Assembly (NCBI RefSeq): GCF_003586285.1
Contig: NZ_QUBR01000001.1
Span: forward strand, 1,054,001 to 1,118,000
DNA length: 64,000 nucleotides
DNA from: Aeromicrobium endophyticum
Lineage (GTDB): Bacteria; Actinomycetota; Actinomycetes; Propionibacteriales; Nocardioidaceae
Reading direction: 5' to 3'
Shown here: one piece after another, positions 48,723 through 58,347 of the stretch
How positions within the stretch are numbered: position 1 is the stretch's first letter
Layout of the letters: every line of letters starts with the position of its first letter
Notes under the pieces: model-generated
Told to the model about the DNA's origin: nothing
Databases searched by the model: none
Seen by the model: only the letters and a program-made list of their open reading frames with translations
Program-made: the position numbers and the translations under genes

Positions 48723-49540
48723 GACGGGAGGGAGCTCTTTCGGGAGGCGGCAGGTCGTGGTGGTGCGAGTCGCCGGTTGGCGAGTGACGGGTTGACATCC
48801 CTCGTGCGCGCCACGTCGTCGGCGGCCAGGTCTGCGCGGAGGATCTCGGAGCCTGAGTCGGCCTCGACCACGATAGAGCCCCACGGATCGGCGACCAAGG
48901 AATGGCCGGTGTATCGATCGCCACCCTGGGCCGCGGCCACGACGTGCACGGTGTTCTCGATGGCCCGGGCCTGCAGCAAGGTGCGCCAGTGGTCGAGCTT
49001 GTGGTCGCCGGCGACCCAGGCCGCCGGGACGACCAACGTCTCGGCGCCCGCGTCGACCAGCTCGCGCGCCAGCTCGGGGAACCGCAGGTCGTAGCAGGTC
49101 ATCAGGCCCACCGGACGGCCGGCGACGTCGATGACGACCGGCTCGATCTCGCCGGGCAGGAGTCGGTCGGACTCCTTGTAGCCGAAGGAGTCGTAGAGGT
49201 GGATCTTGCGGTACGTCGTGCGCAGCGACCCGTCCGGGCCGACGGCGACGAGGGTGTTGAACGGCAGGTCGTCGCCGGTGCGCTCGAACATCCCCGCCAC
49301 GATCGTCGTGCCCAGGCGCCTCGCCTCGGCGGCGATCAGCTGGACGAACGGCCCGTCGAGGGGCTCAGCCGCGGCGGCCAGGTCGTGGTCGGCCGCGCCG
49401 AAGTCGTGCATCGACGCCTCCGGCAGCACGACCAGGTCGAGCGCGTCGTCGGCGGTCAGACCGGCCAGCTGAGTCGAGATGTGTTCACGGTTGGCAGCCG
49501 AGTCGATGTCCGCTGCGAGCTGGACCAGGGCGACACGCAT
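48719..49540 (-). CDS. Nitrilase-superfamily amidase (carbon-nitrogen hydrolase)
   Basis: 273 aa from ATG 49540 (MRVALVQLAADIDSAANREH). The catalytic triad is visible: Glu41 in DLVVLPEASMHDF, Lys in TTYRKIHLYDSFGYKES and Cys in VGLMTCYDLRFPEL (Nit/omega-amidase-like spacing). It hydrolyses a C-N bond of an amide; the YDSFGYKESD loop recalls Nit-type amidases acting on keto-acid amides or deaminated glutathione, but the substrate is not settled. Its RBS (AGGATGG) lies in the 3' arm of a terminator-like hairpin of the giant gene upstream. Coupled by 4-base overlap to the membrane-protein gene. Confidence 0.9.
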   Translation of the reverse strand: MRVALVQLAADIDSAANREHISTQLAGLTADDALDLVVLPEASMHDFGAADHDLAAAAEPLDGPFVQLIAAEARRLGTTIVAGMFERTGDDLPFNTLVAVGPDGSLRTTYRKIHLYDSFGYKESDRLLPGEIEPVVIDVAGRPVGLMTCYDLRFPELARELVDAGAETLVVPAAWVAGDHKLDHWRTLLQARAIENTVHVVAAAQGGDRYTGHSLVADPWGSIVVEADSGSEILRADLAADDVARTRDVNPSLANRRLAPPRPAASRKSSLPS

Positions 49541-49541
49541 A

Positions 49542-49580
49542 CCGGCCATCCTGTCAGGTCGGACCTGAGAGGACGGCCGG
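49542..49580 (-). terminator. Terminator-like hairpin after the DUF11 giant gene
   Basis: CCGGCC (49542-49547), TCCT and TCAGGT pair with ACCTGA, AGGA and GGCCGG (to 49580); two mismatches break the stem, CGG is the loop. It lies in the 50-base gap before the amidase gene and includes the amidase RBS in one arm. Confidence 0.65.
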
Positions 49581-49590
49581 CACACGAGGC

Positions 49591-52500
49591 TCAGCCGCGG
49601 TGGCTTCCGCTCGGCCGCCGGACCATGGTGGCACCGGCCAGCACGAGCACCAGCCCCACGAGCAGCACCCAGAACGCCGGTCCACCCGTGTCGGGCAGCA
49701 GCCCGTCCGGGCCGATGCCGTCGTCATCGTCCTTGACGTCGGGGGCGGTCACGGTGGCTCCGTTGCTCATGACCTTGCCGCCGCGGGACTCGTCGCCACC
49801 GACCACCGACGCCACGTTGACGATCTCGGAGCCGTCGGACGCCGTGATCTGGGTGTCGACGACGAGCTCGGCCCGCTGTCCCACCGCCATCGCACCAGCG
49901 TGGTCGCAGGTGACCGTGCGGCCCGACAGCGCGCACGTCCAGCCCTCGCCCGTCGCGCCCTTGAACGCCAGCCCCTTCGGCAGGGCGTCGGTGACCACGA
50001 CCGGGGCCACCGTCTCGGTCGGTCCCGTGTTGGTCACGACGATCGACCACAGCGCGCGGCCGTCGCGATCGCTCTTCAGCGACTTCTTGATCGTCAGCAC
50101 GGCGCTGCCCGCGACCGGAGCCGAGACCGACGACGTGTTGTCGTCCGGGTCGGTGTCGACCGAGGTCGAGGCGACGGAAGCGGTGTTGGCGACGGTCGGG
50201 TAGGCCGCCGCACCGACGTCGACCGTGAGCGCGATGGTCTCGGTGGCGTCGACCGCGAAGCTGCCGTCGCGGGTGCAGGTCACGACCTGATCCGCGACAC
50301 CGCACGCCCAGCCGGCCGCCGTGGCCGAGACGTAGGTCAGGCCGGCGGGGAGCCGATCGGTGACGGTGACGACGCCGGGATCGGCGGTCGGGCCGTCGTT
50401 GCGCACCGTCAGGGAGTACGAGCCGCGCTCGCCCACGCGCAGCGAGCCCTCGAGCTTCTTGGTGACGGCCAGGTCGACCTTGGCCGGGACGACGACCTCG
50501 TCGGACGCGCTGTCGTTCTTCGGGTCGACGTCGTCGGACGACGTGGTGACGCTCGCGACGTTGGTGACGCCCGGGTACGCGCTGGGCGTCACCGTGGCGA
50601 CGATCGTCAGCGGCGGAGCCGTCGCACCCGGGGCGAGCGGCGCGTCGAGGGTGCAGGCACCCGCGGCGCACGTCCAGTCGGTGCCCTCGGCGCTGACGAA
50701 CGTCAGCCCCTTGGGCAGGGCGTCGGTGACCTCGACGTCGCGGGCCTCCGACGGGCCGTCGTTGGTGACCTCGACCTCGAACGACAGGTCCTTGCCGACC
50801 TCGACCGGACCCGCGTGGGTCTTGGTGATCGACAGGTCGACCTTGTCGGCGGGCGTCACGGTGTCGTCGTCGCTGTCGTTGCCGGGCACCGGGTCGGTCG
50901 TGCCCGACTCGACCTCGGCCGAGTTGACGAGCGTCCGACCCGACTGGTCGGCGGCGACGTCGACGAGCATCGAGAGCGTGGGCGCCTTCTCACCCGCGAC
51001 GAGCGAGCCGCTGGGCTCGAGCGTGCAGACGACGTCCTGTCCGCCGGGGGAGACAGGGCCGGCCAGGCACACCCACGCGTCGTTGGACGACAGGTACGTC
51101 ATGCCCGCCGGCAGGTGGTCGGCGATGGTGACGGGGCCCTTCGCGTCGGACGGGCCGAGGTTGCGCACCGCCAGGTCGAAGGTCGCACTGGTGCCCGCGA
51201 CGGGGGTGCCCGTGTGCGACTTGACCAGCTCGAGGTCGGCGCTCGTCGTCGTGGTGACGGCGGCGTCGTCCTCGTTGTCGTCCTCGTCGTCGCCCGGGGT
51301 CGACGTGACGACCGACGCGGTGTTCGTCAGCTTCGTGTCAGCCGCGACACCGCTGCCGACCGTCGTGACCACGGTGATCGACGGTGCGTCACCTGGGGCC
51401 AGCACGCCACGCGTGCACGTCAGGGGCTCAATCTTGCAGTCCCAGCCGTCGCCCGAGATCGACTCGACCGTGACGCCGGAGGGCAGCAGGTCGGAGACCG
51501 CGATGCTGTCGGCATCCGACGGGCCCTCGTTGGAGACGTCGATCGTCCACGTCACCTTGTCGCCGGCGTGGACCGTCGAGACGGCCGCGGACTTGGCGAC
51601 CTTCACGTTGGCCCGGTCGACGATCGTGGTGTCGTCGGCGTCGGTGTCGTTGTCGGGCTCGGGGTCGGCGTTGGGGCCGCTGACCGCGACGTTGTTGACG
51701 ACGGTCGCGGGTCCGGCGTCGGCCTTCACGTCGAACGTCAGCTGGAGCGAGCGCGAGGCGCCGTCGACGAGGCCGTCCTCGTGGGTGCACGTGACGGTGC
51801 CGGCCTTCTCCTCGCACGACCAGCCCGCGCCGGATGTGCTCTTGTAGGTCATGCCGGTGGGCACGGTGTCCTTGACGACGATGGGGCCTGCCGTGTCGGA
51901 CGGACCCTCGTTCGTGACCTTCACGCCGTACGTGATCGACTCGCCGGCCGTGGCGTCGCCCGTGTGGGTCTTGACGACCGCGAGGTCGGAGACGAGGTCG
52001 GGCGTGTTGAGGTCGGTGTCGGTCGAGCCGGTCGGGTCCTCCGTCGCGACGGCCTTGGCCGCGTTGACGATCTCGCCGGTGTGCCCGGAGGCGACGTCTA
52101 CCGTGATCTCGACGCTCTTGGTCTTGCCGTCGCCGACGTCGACCGAGCCGTCGAGATCGCACGTGACGACCTGCCCGACCGCGGCGCACGTCCAGCCGTC
52201 GCCCCCGCCGCTGACGAAGGTCAGGTAGTCGGGCAGCTCGTCGGTGACCGTGACGCCGGTGGCGGTCGACGGCCCAGCGTTGGTGACGCCCAGGACGTAC
52301 GTGGCCGGCGAACCGGCGACGGCCTTGCCTGTGCCCTTCAGCGACTTCTGCAGCGACAGGTCGGCGGTGCGCGTCGGCGTGCCGGTCGCGTCGTCGGTGT
52401 CGTTGTTCTCGGCCTGGGGCGTGCTGGGCTGGGGCGTCTTGCCCGAGACGGTGGCCGTGTTGACGACCTTGTCCGTCCGCGACGCCGCCACCGCGGCGAC

Positions 52501-55500
52501 GACCGTGATCTGGCCTGCGGCCGTCTGGCCGACGGCCGGCAGGTCGGCCGAGCGGGTGCAGGTCACGACGCCGGCGGCGTGCGAGCAGTCCCAGCCGTCG
52601 CCCTTGGCCGACACGTACGTCGTCCCGGTCGGCAGCGTGTCCTTGACCGTGATCGGACCGCGCGAGGTCGACGGGCCGGCGTTCGAGACGTCGAGCGTCC
52701 ACGTCGCGTCCTGGCCGGCGGTGATGATGCCGGTCAGGTTCTTGACGATCTTCAGGTCGGCCCTGGCCGTGACGCCGACCGTCTCGGTGTCGGAGTCGTT
52801 GTCGGGCTGCGGGTCGTAGGTGCGGCCGGAGACCTTCGCGGTGTTGACCAGGTCGGTGCCAGGCGCGATGTCGGAGTCGATCGTGCCCGTGGCCGTGAGG
52901 TCCGCGGCCGATGCGCCGGACGCGATCGACGCCGTGGCCGTGCACGTCCACACCGTGGCGGACGACGAGCAGCTCCAGCCGGTGCCGCTCAGCGAGAAGT
53001 CGGTGACGCCGTCGGGCACGGTGTCCTTCACGACGGCACCGACCGCGGGGTCGCCGCCGTTGTTCTTGACGGCGATCTTCCAGCTGAACGCCTCACCCGC
53101 GACAGGGGTGCCGACCGCGGTCTTCGTGACGGCCAGGTCGGCGGAGTGGATCCTCGCCTTGGCCGTGGCGGGGCCGGCGACGTACGAGCCCTTGCCGCTC
53201 GCGGTGGCGCCCGTCTGGTCCTCGGCATTGATCGTCACCGTGTTGGTGTGCGCCTTCGACGAGCCGGCGCCTGCATCGGTGAGGGCTCCGGTCTGCGGCG
53301 TGGCCGTGTAGGTGATGACGATCTTCTCGCCGGCGGCCAGGCCCTTCGAGGCCAGGTCGTTCCACGAGACCGTCTGCGGGTCGCCCGCGTCGTCGGTGCT
53401 CGGCGGCAGGGGCTGCGCGGGCGCCGATCCGACCTTGACCTGCGCGGAGTCGGCGTCGAGCGACCAGCTCTTGGGCAGCACGTCGGTGACGTCGACCTTG
53501 TAGGCCGGCGACTGACCGTCGCTCGTGACGACGATCTCGAAGTTCTGGGGCGAGCCGACGTACGAGACGTCGCTCCCGACGACCCGCTTGGTGACCGACG
53601 TGTGCGGCAGCTGCGGCGTCACCGAGGCCGTCGCGCTCGGCCCCTCGTAGGTGCGACCGTCGGACGGAAGGCTGGCGAACGACGCGACCTTCGCCGTGTT
53701 CACCAGCACACCGCCGGTGAGCTGGGCGCTGGGCGCGAGCGTCGCCTGGTAGGTGAAGGTCCTGGGGCGAGCAGCACCGCTCCCGATCGTGAGGACCGTG
53801 GCCGGCCACACGATCGTGCGGGTGCCGGCGACGTAGACGCCGCCACTGGCCTCGAGGGAGTCCAGGTCGACGATCACCCCATCCGGCACGACGTCGGTCA
53901 CGATCGCGTTGTACGCGTCGCTGACGTTCGTGCCGGCAGGGTTCCACGCCTTGACGGTGTAGGTGAAGGTCTCGCCGGGGGCAGGTGCGGCGTTGCTGAC
54001 AGCCTTGGAGACCGCGGTCTTGGGCTCCTGCACGGTGAAGGTCGCCGCACCGGAGGTGACGGACTTGTCCTGCACGCGGCCGCCCAGCACCGGATCGGCC
54101 AGGTCGGTGAGGTCCCAGCTCACCGTCGCGGTGTTCGCCATGGGCTTGCCGGCCTTGTTGCACTTCGGGTCGGAGGTCGAGGCGCAGTTGTCGCCGTTCA
54201 CCAGTGCGGTGAACGTGACCTTGACCGTGCGCTCCTTCGTGGACGAGTCGAGGTCGCCGAGCAGCCAGCCGACCGTCTGCGCGCTCGCCGTCATCGGGGC
54301 GCCCGACGAGGGCAGGGTGCAGTCGCCGTCGGAGTCGCTGCAGGTCACGCTCGTGGTCTGGACGCTCGAGGCGTCGATGCCGAGCGGCAGCAGGTCGGAG
54401 ATCAGCGCGTTGTAGAACTTGGCGTTGGCGGGCAGCGTGGCCTCGACGGTGTAGGTCGCGCGATCACCGATCGTGCGCTGCGACTGGGCGACCTTCTTGG
54501 TGATCGACGCCGCCGGCACGGTCAGCGTGGCGTTGGCACTGCGGGTCAGGACCTCCTCGACGGTCTTGTCGTTGAGCGAGTTCGACAGCGAGCTGCCCGT
54601 CACGGTGGCGACGTTCTTGTACGTCTGGCCGCCGGCTGCGTCGAGGTTGACCCTGACCGTGTAGGTCAGCGACTTGGTCTCGCCCGCCTTGATCGTGTCG
54701 GTCTGCCACGTGATGGTCGTGCCCGTCCCGGGCACGCCCTGACAGGCGTCGTTGGCCACGGTCGCGGCCTGGGAGGCCTCGGCCGGCAGCACCGTCACCG
54801 TCAGTCCGGCGGGCACGCAGTCGACGACCTGCGAGTCGTACAAGGTCGGACGCCCGGCGGCGTTGGACGCCTTGAGCACGTACTCGCGGCTCTGGCCCGC
54901 GCCGGGAGCGCTGTCCTGCGCCGGCGTCGTGGTCAGCGCCTTGGTGATCGCCGGCGACGGGTGGATCGGCGTGACGGACGACGTCGCGGTGACGTTGGCG
55001 ACCTTGGGGCTCGTGGTGCTGACGGTCGTGGTGCTGCCGAAGGTCGCGGTGTTGCCGAGAGCGGTCGTCCCGGTGTGGCTCGGCGTGATCTTGGCCTTGA
55101 TCGTGACCTCGAAGACCTGCGCAGCGTTCGTCGAGTTCGTGAAGGTCGCCGGCAAGGCCAGGCGGCCGGAGCTGGCGGTGAAGTCGCTGCCGGTGGGCAG
55201 ATCACCCGATGCCGGCAGCGTGCCGTCGGCGGAGTACTTCGCGGCGGCGCTGACGAAGGTCAGACCCGTCGGCAGCGGGTCGGTGAGGACGCCGTTGTAG
55301 ACCGTCGTCCTGGCCGGGACGCTGGCCCGGATGGTGTAGTCGACCGTCTCGCCGGGCACCGCCTGGTTGGCAGCGTTGTTCGTGTCGGTGACGGAGGTGC
55401 TGCTCTTGGTCAGGCCGACGGCCGGCAGGGAGACCGCGGCCGGGTCGCTCGCGGCGGCGGCGTCGTAGACCGTGGGCAGCACCAGGGTGTCGACGTTGCT

Positions 55501-58179
55501 GGCCGGGTAGTGCGTGATGCCGGCGGTGCCGAGGTTGGTCGGGGTCGTGAACGAACGGACGTACGCGGTGTTGGTGTAGCTCGTGCCGACGCTCGTGGCG
55601 GTGGGCACCGTGACGTCGTAGGTGACGCTCGTCCTGCCCGACGCCGCGACGGTCGCCGGGAGCACCCAGCGGATCGCGCTCAGGGTCGCCCGGGCCGAGA
55701 ACATGGGGTGCCCCGTGGCGCCCGGGTCGGTGCAGGTGCCGCCGTCGGTGACGGCGGAGACCGTCGCACACGTGAAGGGCGCGGGCAAGACGTCCCAGAC
55801 CTCGACGTCGCCGATCGGCGTGGTGCCGCCGTTGACGGTGTCGACCTTGAAGCGCAGCACGTCGCCGTGCTTGGTGACCTGGCTGTTGGCGTAGGCCGTG
55901 TACGGGCTCTTGGCGACCTGCTTGTCGATCGTCACCGGGGGGACGGGCGGCACCTGGAAGTCGGCGAGGTCGCGCAGCGACGACACGCGTCCGGCGCGGT
56001 CCGTCCAGCGCAGCTTGGCCAGGTTGCCCTGCACGTCGACGGTGCTCTTGGTGTTGGGCTGCACGATGGCGCTCAGCCGGAAGGCGAACACCTGGCCCTT
56101 GGCGACGTACCGCTGGGCGCCGACGTCCGTGCCGGGGTGCAGCGATGCGGTGCCCGCCGTCAGGGCCGTCTCGATGTCGGCGACCTTGTCGTTGAGCTCG
56201 ACCGTGTTGACGCCCTGGACGAGCTTGAACGAGTCGGCCTCGTACTTCAGGTTGTCGGGCAGGTAGTCGGTGACGACGGGGACGCGCGTCGAGGTGTTGC
56301 TCGGGAAGGTCACCCGCACCTGGAAGCACACGCGGGAACCGACCGTGAACGGCGCGTCGCCCGCGGCAGCCTGCGTGTCGAACCAGTTGCCGGTCGAGCT
56401 GCTCGTCCACGTGGAGTCGTCACAGCTGTGGGGGGCGGCCGTGTTGCGCAGGATGCGCTTGTCGAGCGTCGGCGAGCCCGAGTCGAGGGTGGCCTCCGAG
56501 ACGTCCTTGACCGACTGCGTGCCGGTCGCGCCGGTGGCGGCCACGGGGGTCGTCGTGCCGGTCAGGGCGACCTTGTTGGTGTAGGAGTCGCCGGCGGACG
56601 TCTGCTCGTCGCCGGTGTTGTACGTCGTGCGCATGCGCGCCTTGTAGCTGATCACGCGCTGGCGATCGGCGGCCGTGAGGTCGAAGGCCTTGAACGTCAC
56701 GACGAACATGCCGTCGACGAAGTCGACGGTCTTGATCGCGTCGTTGCTGCCGGCCGGGGCGCACTGCCCCGAGCCGGCCTGGTCACGGGCGGTCTGCGTG
56801 TAGGTGCTCGCCGGCGCGTCCGACGGGCACAGGCCGTCGGGCAGGGTGTCGACCAGCGTGATGTCGGAGCCGTCGGTGTACTCGCTGGTGCGCACCGTCA
56901 GGTCGTACTGCACCTGGCCGCCCTGAGCGAAGGCGTCCGCGTCGCGGATCTTCTTCGCGACGGCGATGTCCTCGGACGTCACGGTGACGGAGTCGGTCGC
57001 GCTGACCGGGATGTTGGTCTGGCCGGCGCGGTTCAGGCCCTGGTAGGCGCCGGAGGCCATCGCCCGGTTGGTCAGCCCGATCTCGGAGCCGGTCTCGCGC
57101 GTCAGCGCGCCGGTGTTGTTGTCGAGGTTGGCCGTGGCGGTGAATCCCGCGGCCGGCATGACGTTGCTGCGCAGCGGGATGCCGGCCGCGTACGTGATGG
57201 TCGTGGTGGCGCTCGGCGCCAGGTCGGTGGGCAGCTTCCACTCGACGCGCGTGTAGACGCCGGCCGGGTAGCCGGTGGGGTTGTTGACGGTCGTGACCGA
57301 GCGCGGAGGCAGGCAGCCGTCGCCGGTCGTGATCACCGGGGTCTGCGTCAGGCTCGCAGCCCCGGGGTACTCGCGACCCGAGCTGTTGTCGACGCCGCCG
57401 CAGCCGAGGAACTCCAGCCCTGCCGGGAGGTAGTCGACGACCGTGACGTCGTTGGTCGCCATCCTGGCGTTGTTGGTGACCTTGAGCGAGTACCTCGTCG
57501 GACGGTCGTGCACGCCGCGCACGAGCTCGTGCTCCGAGCTCGGCTCGGACTTCTGCAGCTGCAGCGCCGTGACGGTGGTGGTGGCCGTGCCGGCCGCCGA
57601 GCTGATCGCGGCGTTGGCGACCAGGTCGCCCCGGGCACTGAACTTGGCGAGGTAGCGCTCGTTCTTGCTGACGTAGCCGGTGGCCTCGTTGGTGACCTGC
57701 TCGCCGACGCGGTACGCATCGGCGTCGGGCTGCACCTGGTAGGTCAGCGTGACGTCCGAGCCGTCCGGCAGGTCGGCGACGTTGCTCCAGATGAGGATCG
57801 TGCGCCCGGTCGGGAGGTTGTCGCTGCCCAGCTCGGCGATCTGCTGGGGATCGCCCAGGCCCTTCGGCGCGGACGTCGACACGTACGCGACGCCCTTGGG
57901 CAGGACGTCGCGGAAGGAGAGGTTGTACTGGACGTCGGCGTCGTCGTCCTTCGGGTTCGTCGCCGTGACCGAGTACGTGATCGGCGCACCGACCAGCACG
58001 CTCGCCGGTGCCGACTTGTCGAGCCGGATGCTCACCGGTGCCGCAGCGGCGGGCTGCGCGGTCGCCACGACCGACACCCCCGACACCGACAGCAGCGCCG
58101 CCATCGCCACCACGACCTGGCGGCGGGCAAAAAAGAAGCGCCGCGAGCGGCGCGAGAAACCAACGAACTGCACAGTCAT
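49591..58179 (-). CDS. 2862-aa LPDTG-anchored DUF11-repeat giant surface protein
   Basis: ATG 58179 has GGGAG about 7 bases upstream; GTG 58185 is too close to that SD. Signal peptide RRQVVVAMAALLSVSGVSVV, ending near AQPAAAAP. The long N-terminal half holds fimbrial isopeptide/DUF11-like beta domains (recurrent TVVDYLPAGLEFLGCGG and LTYVSAxA-type strands). The C-terminal ~1100 residues (about 49.8-53.1 kb) hold nine DUF11 repeats of ~120 aa, each with LPxGxxYVS-x-G-x-GWxC and a second Cys after VxCT, probably a disulfide. The end GLLPDTGGPAFWVLLVGLVL plus RRPS is a sortase signal. Likely an extended stalk adhesin. No sortase is in the window. Confidence 0.92.
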   Translation of the reverse strand: MTVQFVGFSRRSRRFFFARRQVVVAMAALLSVSGVSVVATAQPAAAAPVSIRLDKSAPASVLVGAPITYSVTATNPKDDDADVQYNLSFRDVLPKGVAYVSTSAPKGLGDPQQIAELGSDNLPTGRTILIWSNVADLPDGSDVTLTYQVQPDADAYRVGEQVTNEATGYVSKNERYLAKFSARGDLVANAAISSAAGTATTTVTALQLQKSEPSSEHELVRGVHDRPTRYSLKVTNNARMATNDVTVVDYLPAGLEFLGCGGVDNSSGREYPGAASLTQTPVITTGDGCLPPRSVTTVNNPTGYPAGVYTRVEWKLPTDLAPSATTTITYAAGIPLRSNVMPAAGFTATANLDNNTGALTRETGSEIGLTNRAMASGAYQGLNRAGQTNIPVSATDSVTVTSEDIAVAKKIRDADAFAQGGQVQYDLTVRTSEYTDGSDITLVDTLPDGLCPSDAPASTYTQTARDQAGSGQCAPAGSNDAIKTVDFVDGMFVVTFKAFDLTAADRQRVISYKARMRTTYNTGDEQTSAGDSYTNKVALTGTTTPVAATGATGTQSVKDVSEATLDSGSPTLDKRILRNTAAPHSCDDSTWTSSSTGNWFDTQAAAGDAPFTVGSRVCFQVRVTFPSNTSTRVPVVTDYLPDNLKYEADSFKLVQGVNTVELNDKVADIETALTAGTASLHPGTDVGAQRYVAKGQVFAFRLSAIVQPNTKSTVDVQGNLAKLRWTDRAGRVSSLRDLADFQVPPVPPVTIDKQVAKSPYTAYANSQVTKHGDVLRFKVDTVNGGTTPIGDVEVWDVLPAPFTCATVSAVTDGGTCTDPGATGHPMFSARATLSAIRWVLPATVAASGRTSVTYDVTVPTATSVGTSYTNTAYVRSFTTPTNLGTAGITHYPASNVDTLVLPTVYDAAAASDPAAVSLPAVGLTKSSTSVTDTNNAANQAVPGETVDYTIRASVPARTTVYNGVLTDPLPTGLTFVSAAAKYSADGTLPASGDLPTGSDFTASSGRLALPATFTNSTNAAQVFEVTIKAKITPSHTGTTALGNTATFGSTTTVSTTSPKVANVTATSSVTPIHPSPAITKALTTTPAQDSAPGAGQSREYVLKASNAAGRPTLYDSQVVDCVPAGLTVTVLPAEASQAATVANDACQGVPGTGTTITWQTDTIKAGETKSLTYTVRVNLDAAGGQTYKNVATVTGSSLSNSLNDKTVEEVLTRSANATLTVPAASITKKVAQSQRTIGDRATYTVEATLPANAKFYNALISDLLPLGIDASSVQTTSVTCSDSDGDCTLPSSGAPMTASAQTVGWLLGDLDSSTKERTVKVTFTALVNGDNCASTSDPKCNKAGKPMANTATVSWDLTDLADPVLGGRVQDKSVTSGAATFTVQEPKTAVSKAVSNAAPAPGETFTYTVKAWNPAGTNVSDAYNAIVTDVVPDGVIVDLDSLEASGGVYVAGTRTIVWPATVLTIGSGAARPRTFTYQATLAPSAQLTGGVLVNTAKVASFASLPSDGRTYEGPSATASVTPQLPHTSVTKRVVGSDVSYVGSPQNFEIVVTSDGQSPAYKVDVTDVLPKSWSLDADSAQVKVGSAPAQPLPPSTDDAGDPQTVSWNDLASKGLAAGEKIVITYTATPQTGALTDAGAGSSKAHTNTVTINAEDQTGATASGKGSYVAGPATAKARIHSADLAVTKTAVGTPVAGEAFSWKIAVKNNGGDPAVGAVVKDTVPDGVTDFSLSGTGWSCSSSATVWTCTATASIASGASAADLTATGTIDSDIAPGTDLVNTAKVSGRTYDPQPDNDSDTETVGVTARADLKIVKNLTGIITAGQDATWTLDVSNAGPSTSRGPITVKDTLPTGTTYVSAKGDGWDCSHAAGVVTCTRSADLPAVGQTAAGQITVVAAVAASRTDKVVNTATVSGKTPQPSTPQAENNDTDDATGTPTRTADLSLQKSLKGTGKAVAGSPATYVLGVTNAGPSTATGVTVTDELPDYLTFVSGGGDGWTCAAVGQVVTCDLDGSVDVGDGKTKSVEITVDVASGHTGEIVNAAKAVATEDPTGSTDTDLNTPDLVSDLAVVKTHTGDATAGESITYGVKVTNEGPSDTAGPIVVKDTVPTGMTYKSTSGAGWSCEEKAGTVTCTHEDGLVDGASRSLQLTFDVKADAGPATVVNNVAVSGPNADPEPDNDTDADDTTIVDRANVKVAKSAAVSTVHAGDKVTWTIDVSNEGPSDADSIAVSDLLPSGVTVESISGDGWDCKIEPLTCTRGVLAPGDAPSITVVTTVGSGVAADTKLTNTASVVTSTPGDDEDDNEDDAAVTTTTSADLELVKSHTGTPVAGTSATFDLAVRNLGPSDAKGPVTIADHLPAGMTYLSSNDAWVCLAGPVSPGGQDVVCTLEPSGSLVAGEKAPTLSMLVDVAADQSGRTLVNSAEVESGTTDPVPGNDSDDDTVTPADKVDLSITKTHAGPVEVGKDLSFEVEVTNDGPSEARDVEVTDALPKGLTFVSAEGTDWTCAAGACTLDAPLAPGATAPPLTIVATVTPSAYPGVTNVASVTTSSDDVDPKNDSASDEVVVPAKVDLAVTKKLEGSLRVGERGSYSLTVRNDGPTADPGVVTVTDRLPAGLTYVSATAAGWACGVADQVVTCTRDGSFAVDATETIALTVDVGAAAYPTVANTASVASTSVDTDPDDNTSSVSAPVAGSAVLTIKKSLKSDRDGRALWSIVVTNTGPTETVAPVVVTDALPKGLAFKGATGEGWTCALSGRTVTCDHAGAMAVGQRAELVVDTQITASDGSEIVNVASVVGGDESRGGKVMSNGATVTAPDVKDDDDGIGPDGLLPDTGGPAFWVLLVGLVLVLAGATMVRRPSGSHRG

Positions 58180-58209
58180 CTTCACTCTCCCGGAGTAGAT
58201 GAAACCAGA

Positions 58210-58286
58210 CCAAAGTCCCGGTTGAAAAATAATCGGACACCTTGTCCCGAATTTGGTCGGGACGAACTATGCCGTCTAGTCCCAAA
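58210..58286. promoter_or_regulatory. Cluster of GGGAC boxes upstream of the DUF11 giant gene
   Basis: Read on the minus strand: TTTGGGACTAGA (58275-58286), TTCGGGACAAGG (58240-58251) and CCGGGACTTTGG (58210-58221). A dyad GTCCCGA-N6-TCGGGAC spans 58244-58263. These resemble half-sites of DosR/DevR-type response-regulator boxes (TTSGGGACTWWAGTCCCSAA), though no complete DosR box is present. No obvious core promoter could be assigned. Confidence 0.4.
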
Positions 58287-58347
58287 GAACTACGTATCGG
58301 CTCCGCCCGCGTGGCGAACGTGCCCCAACGACCGCTACCGTCATCAG

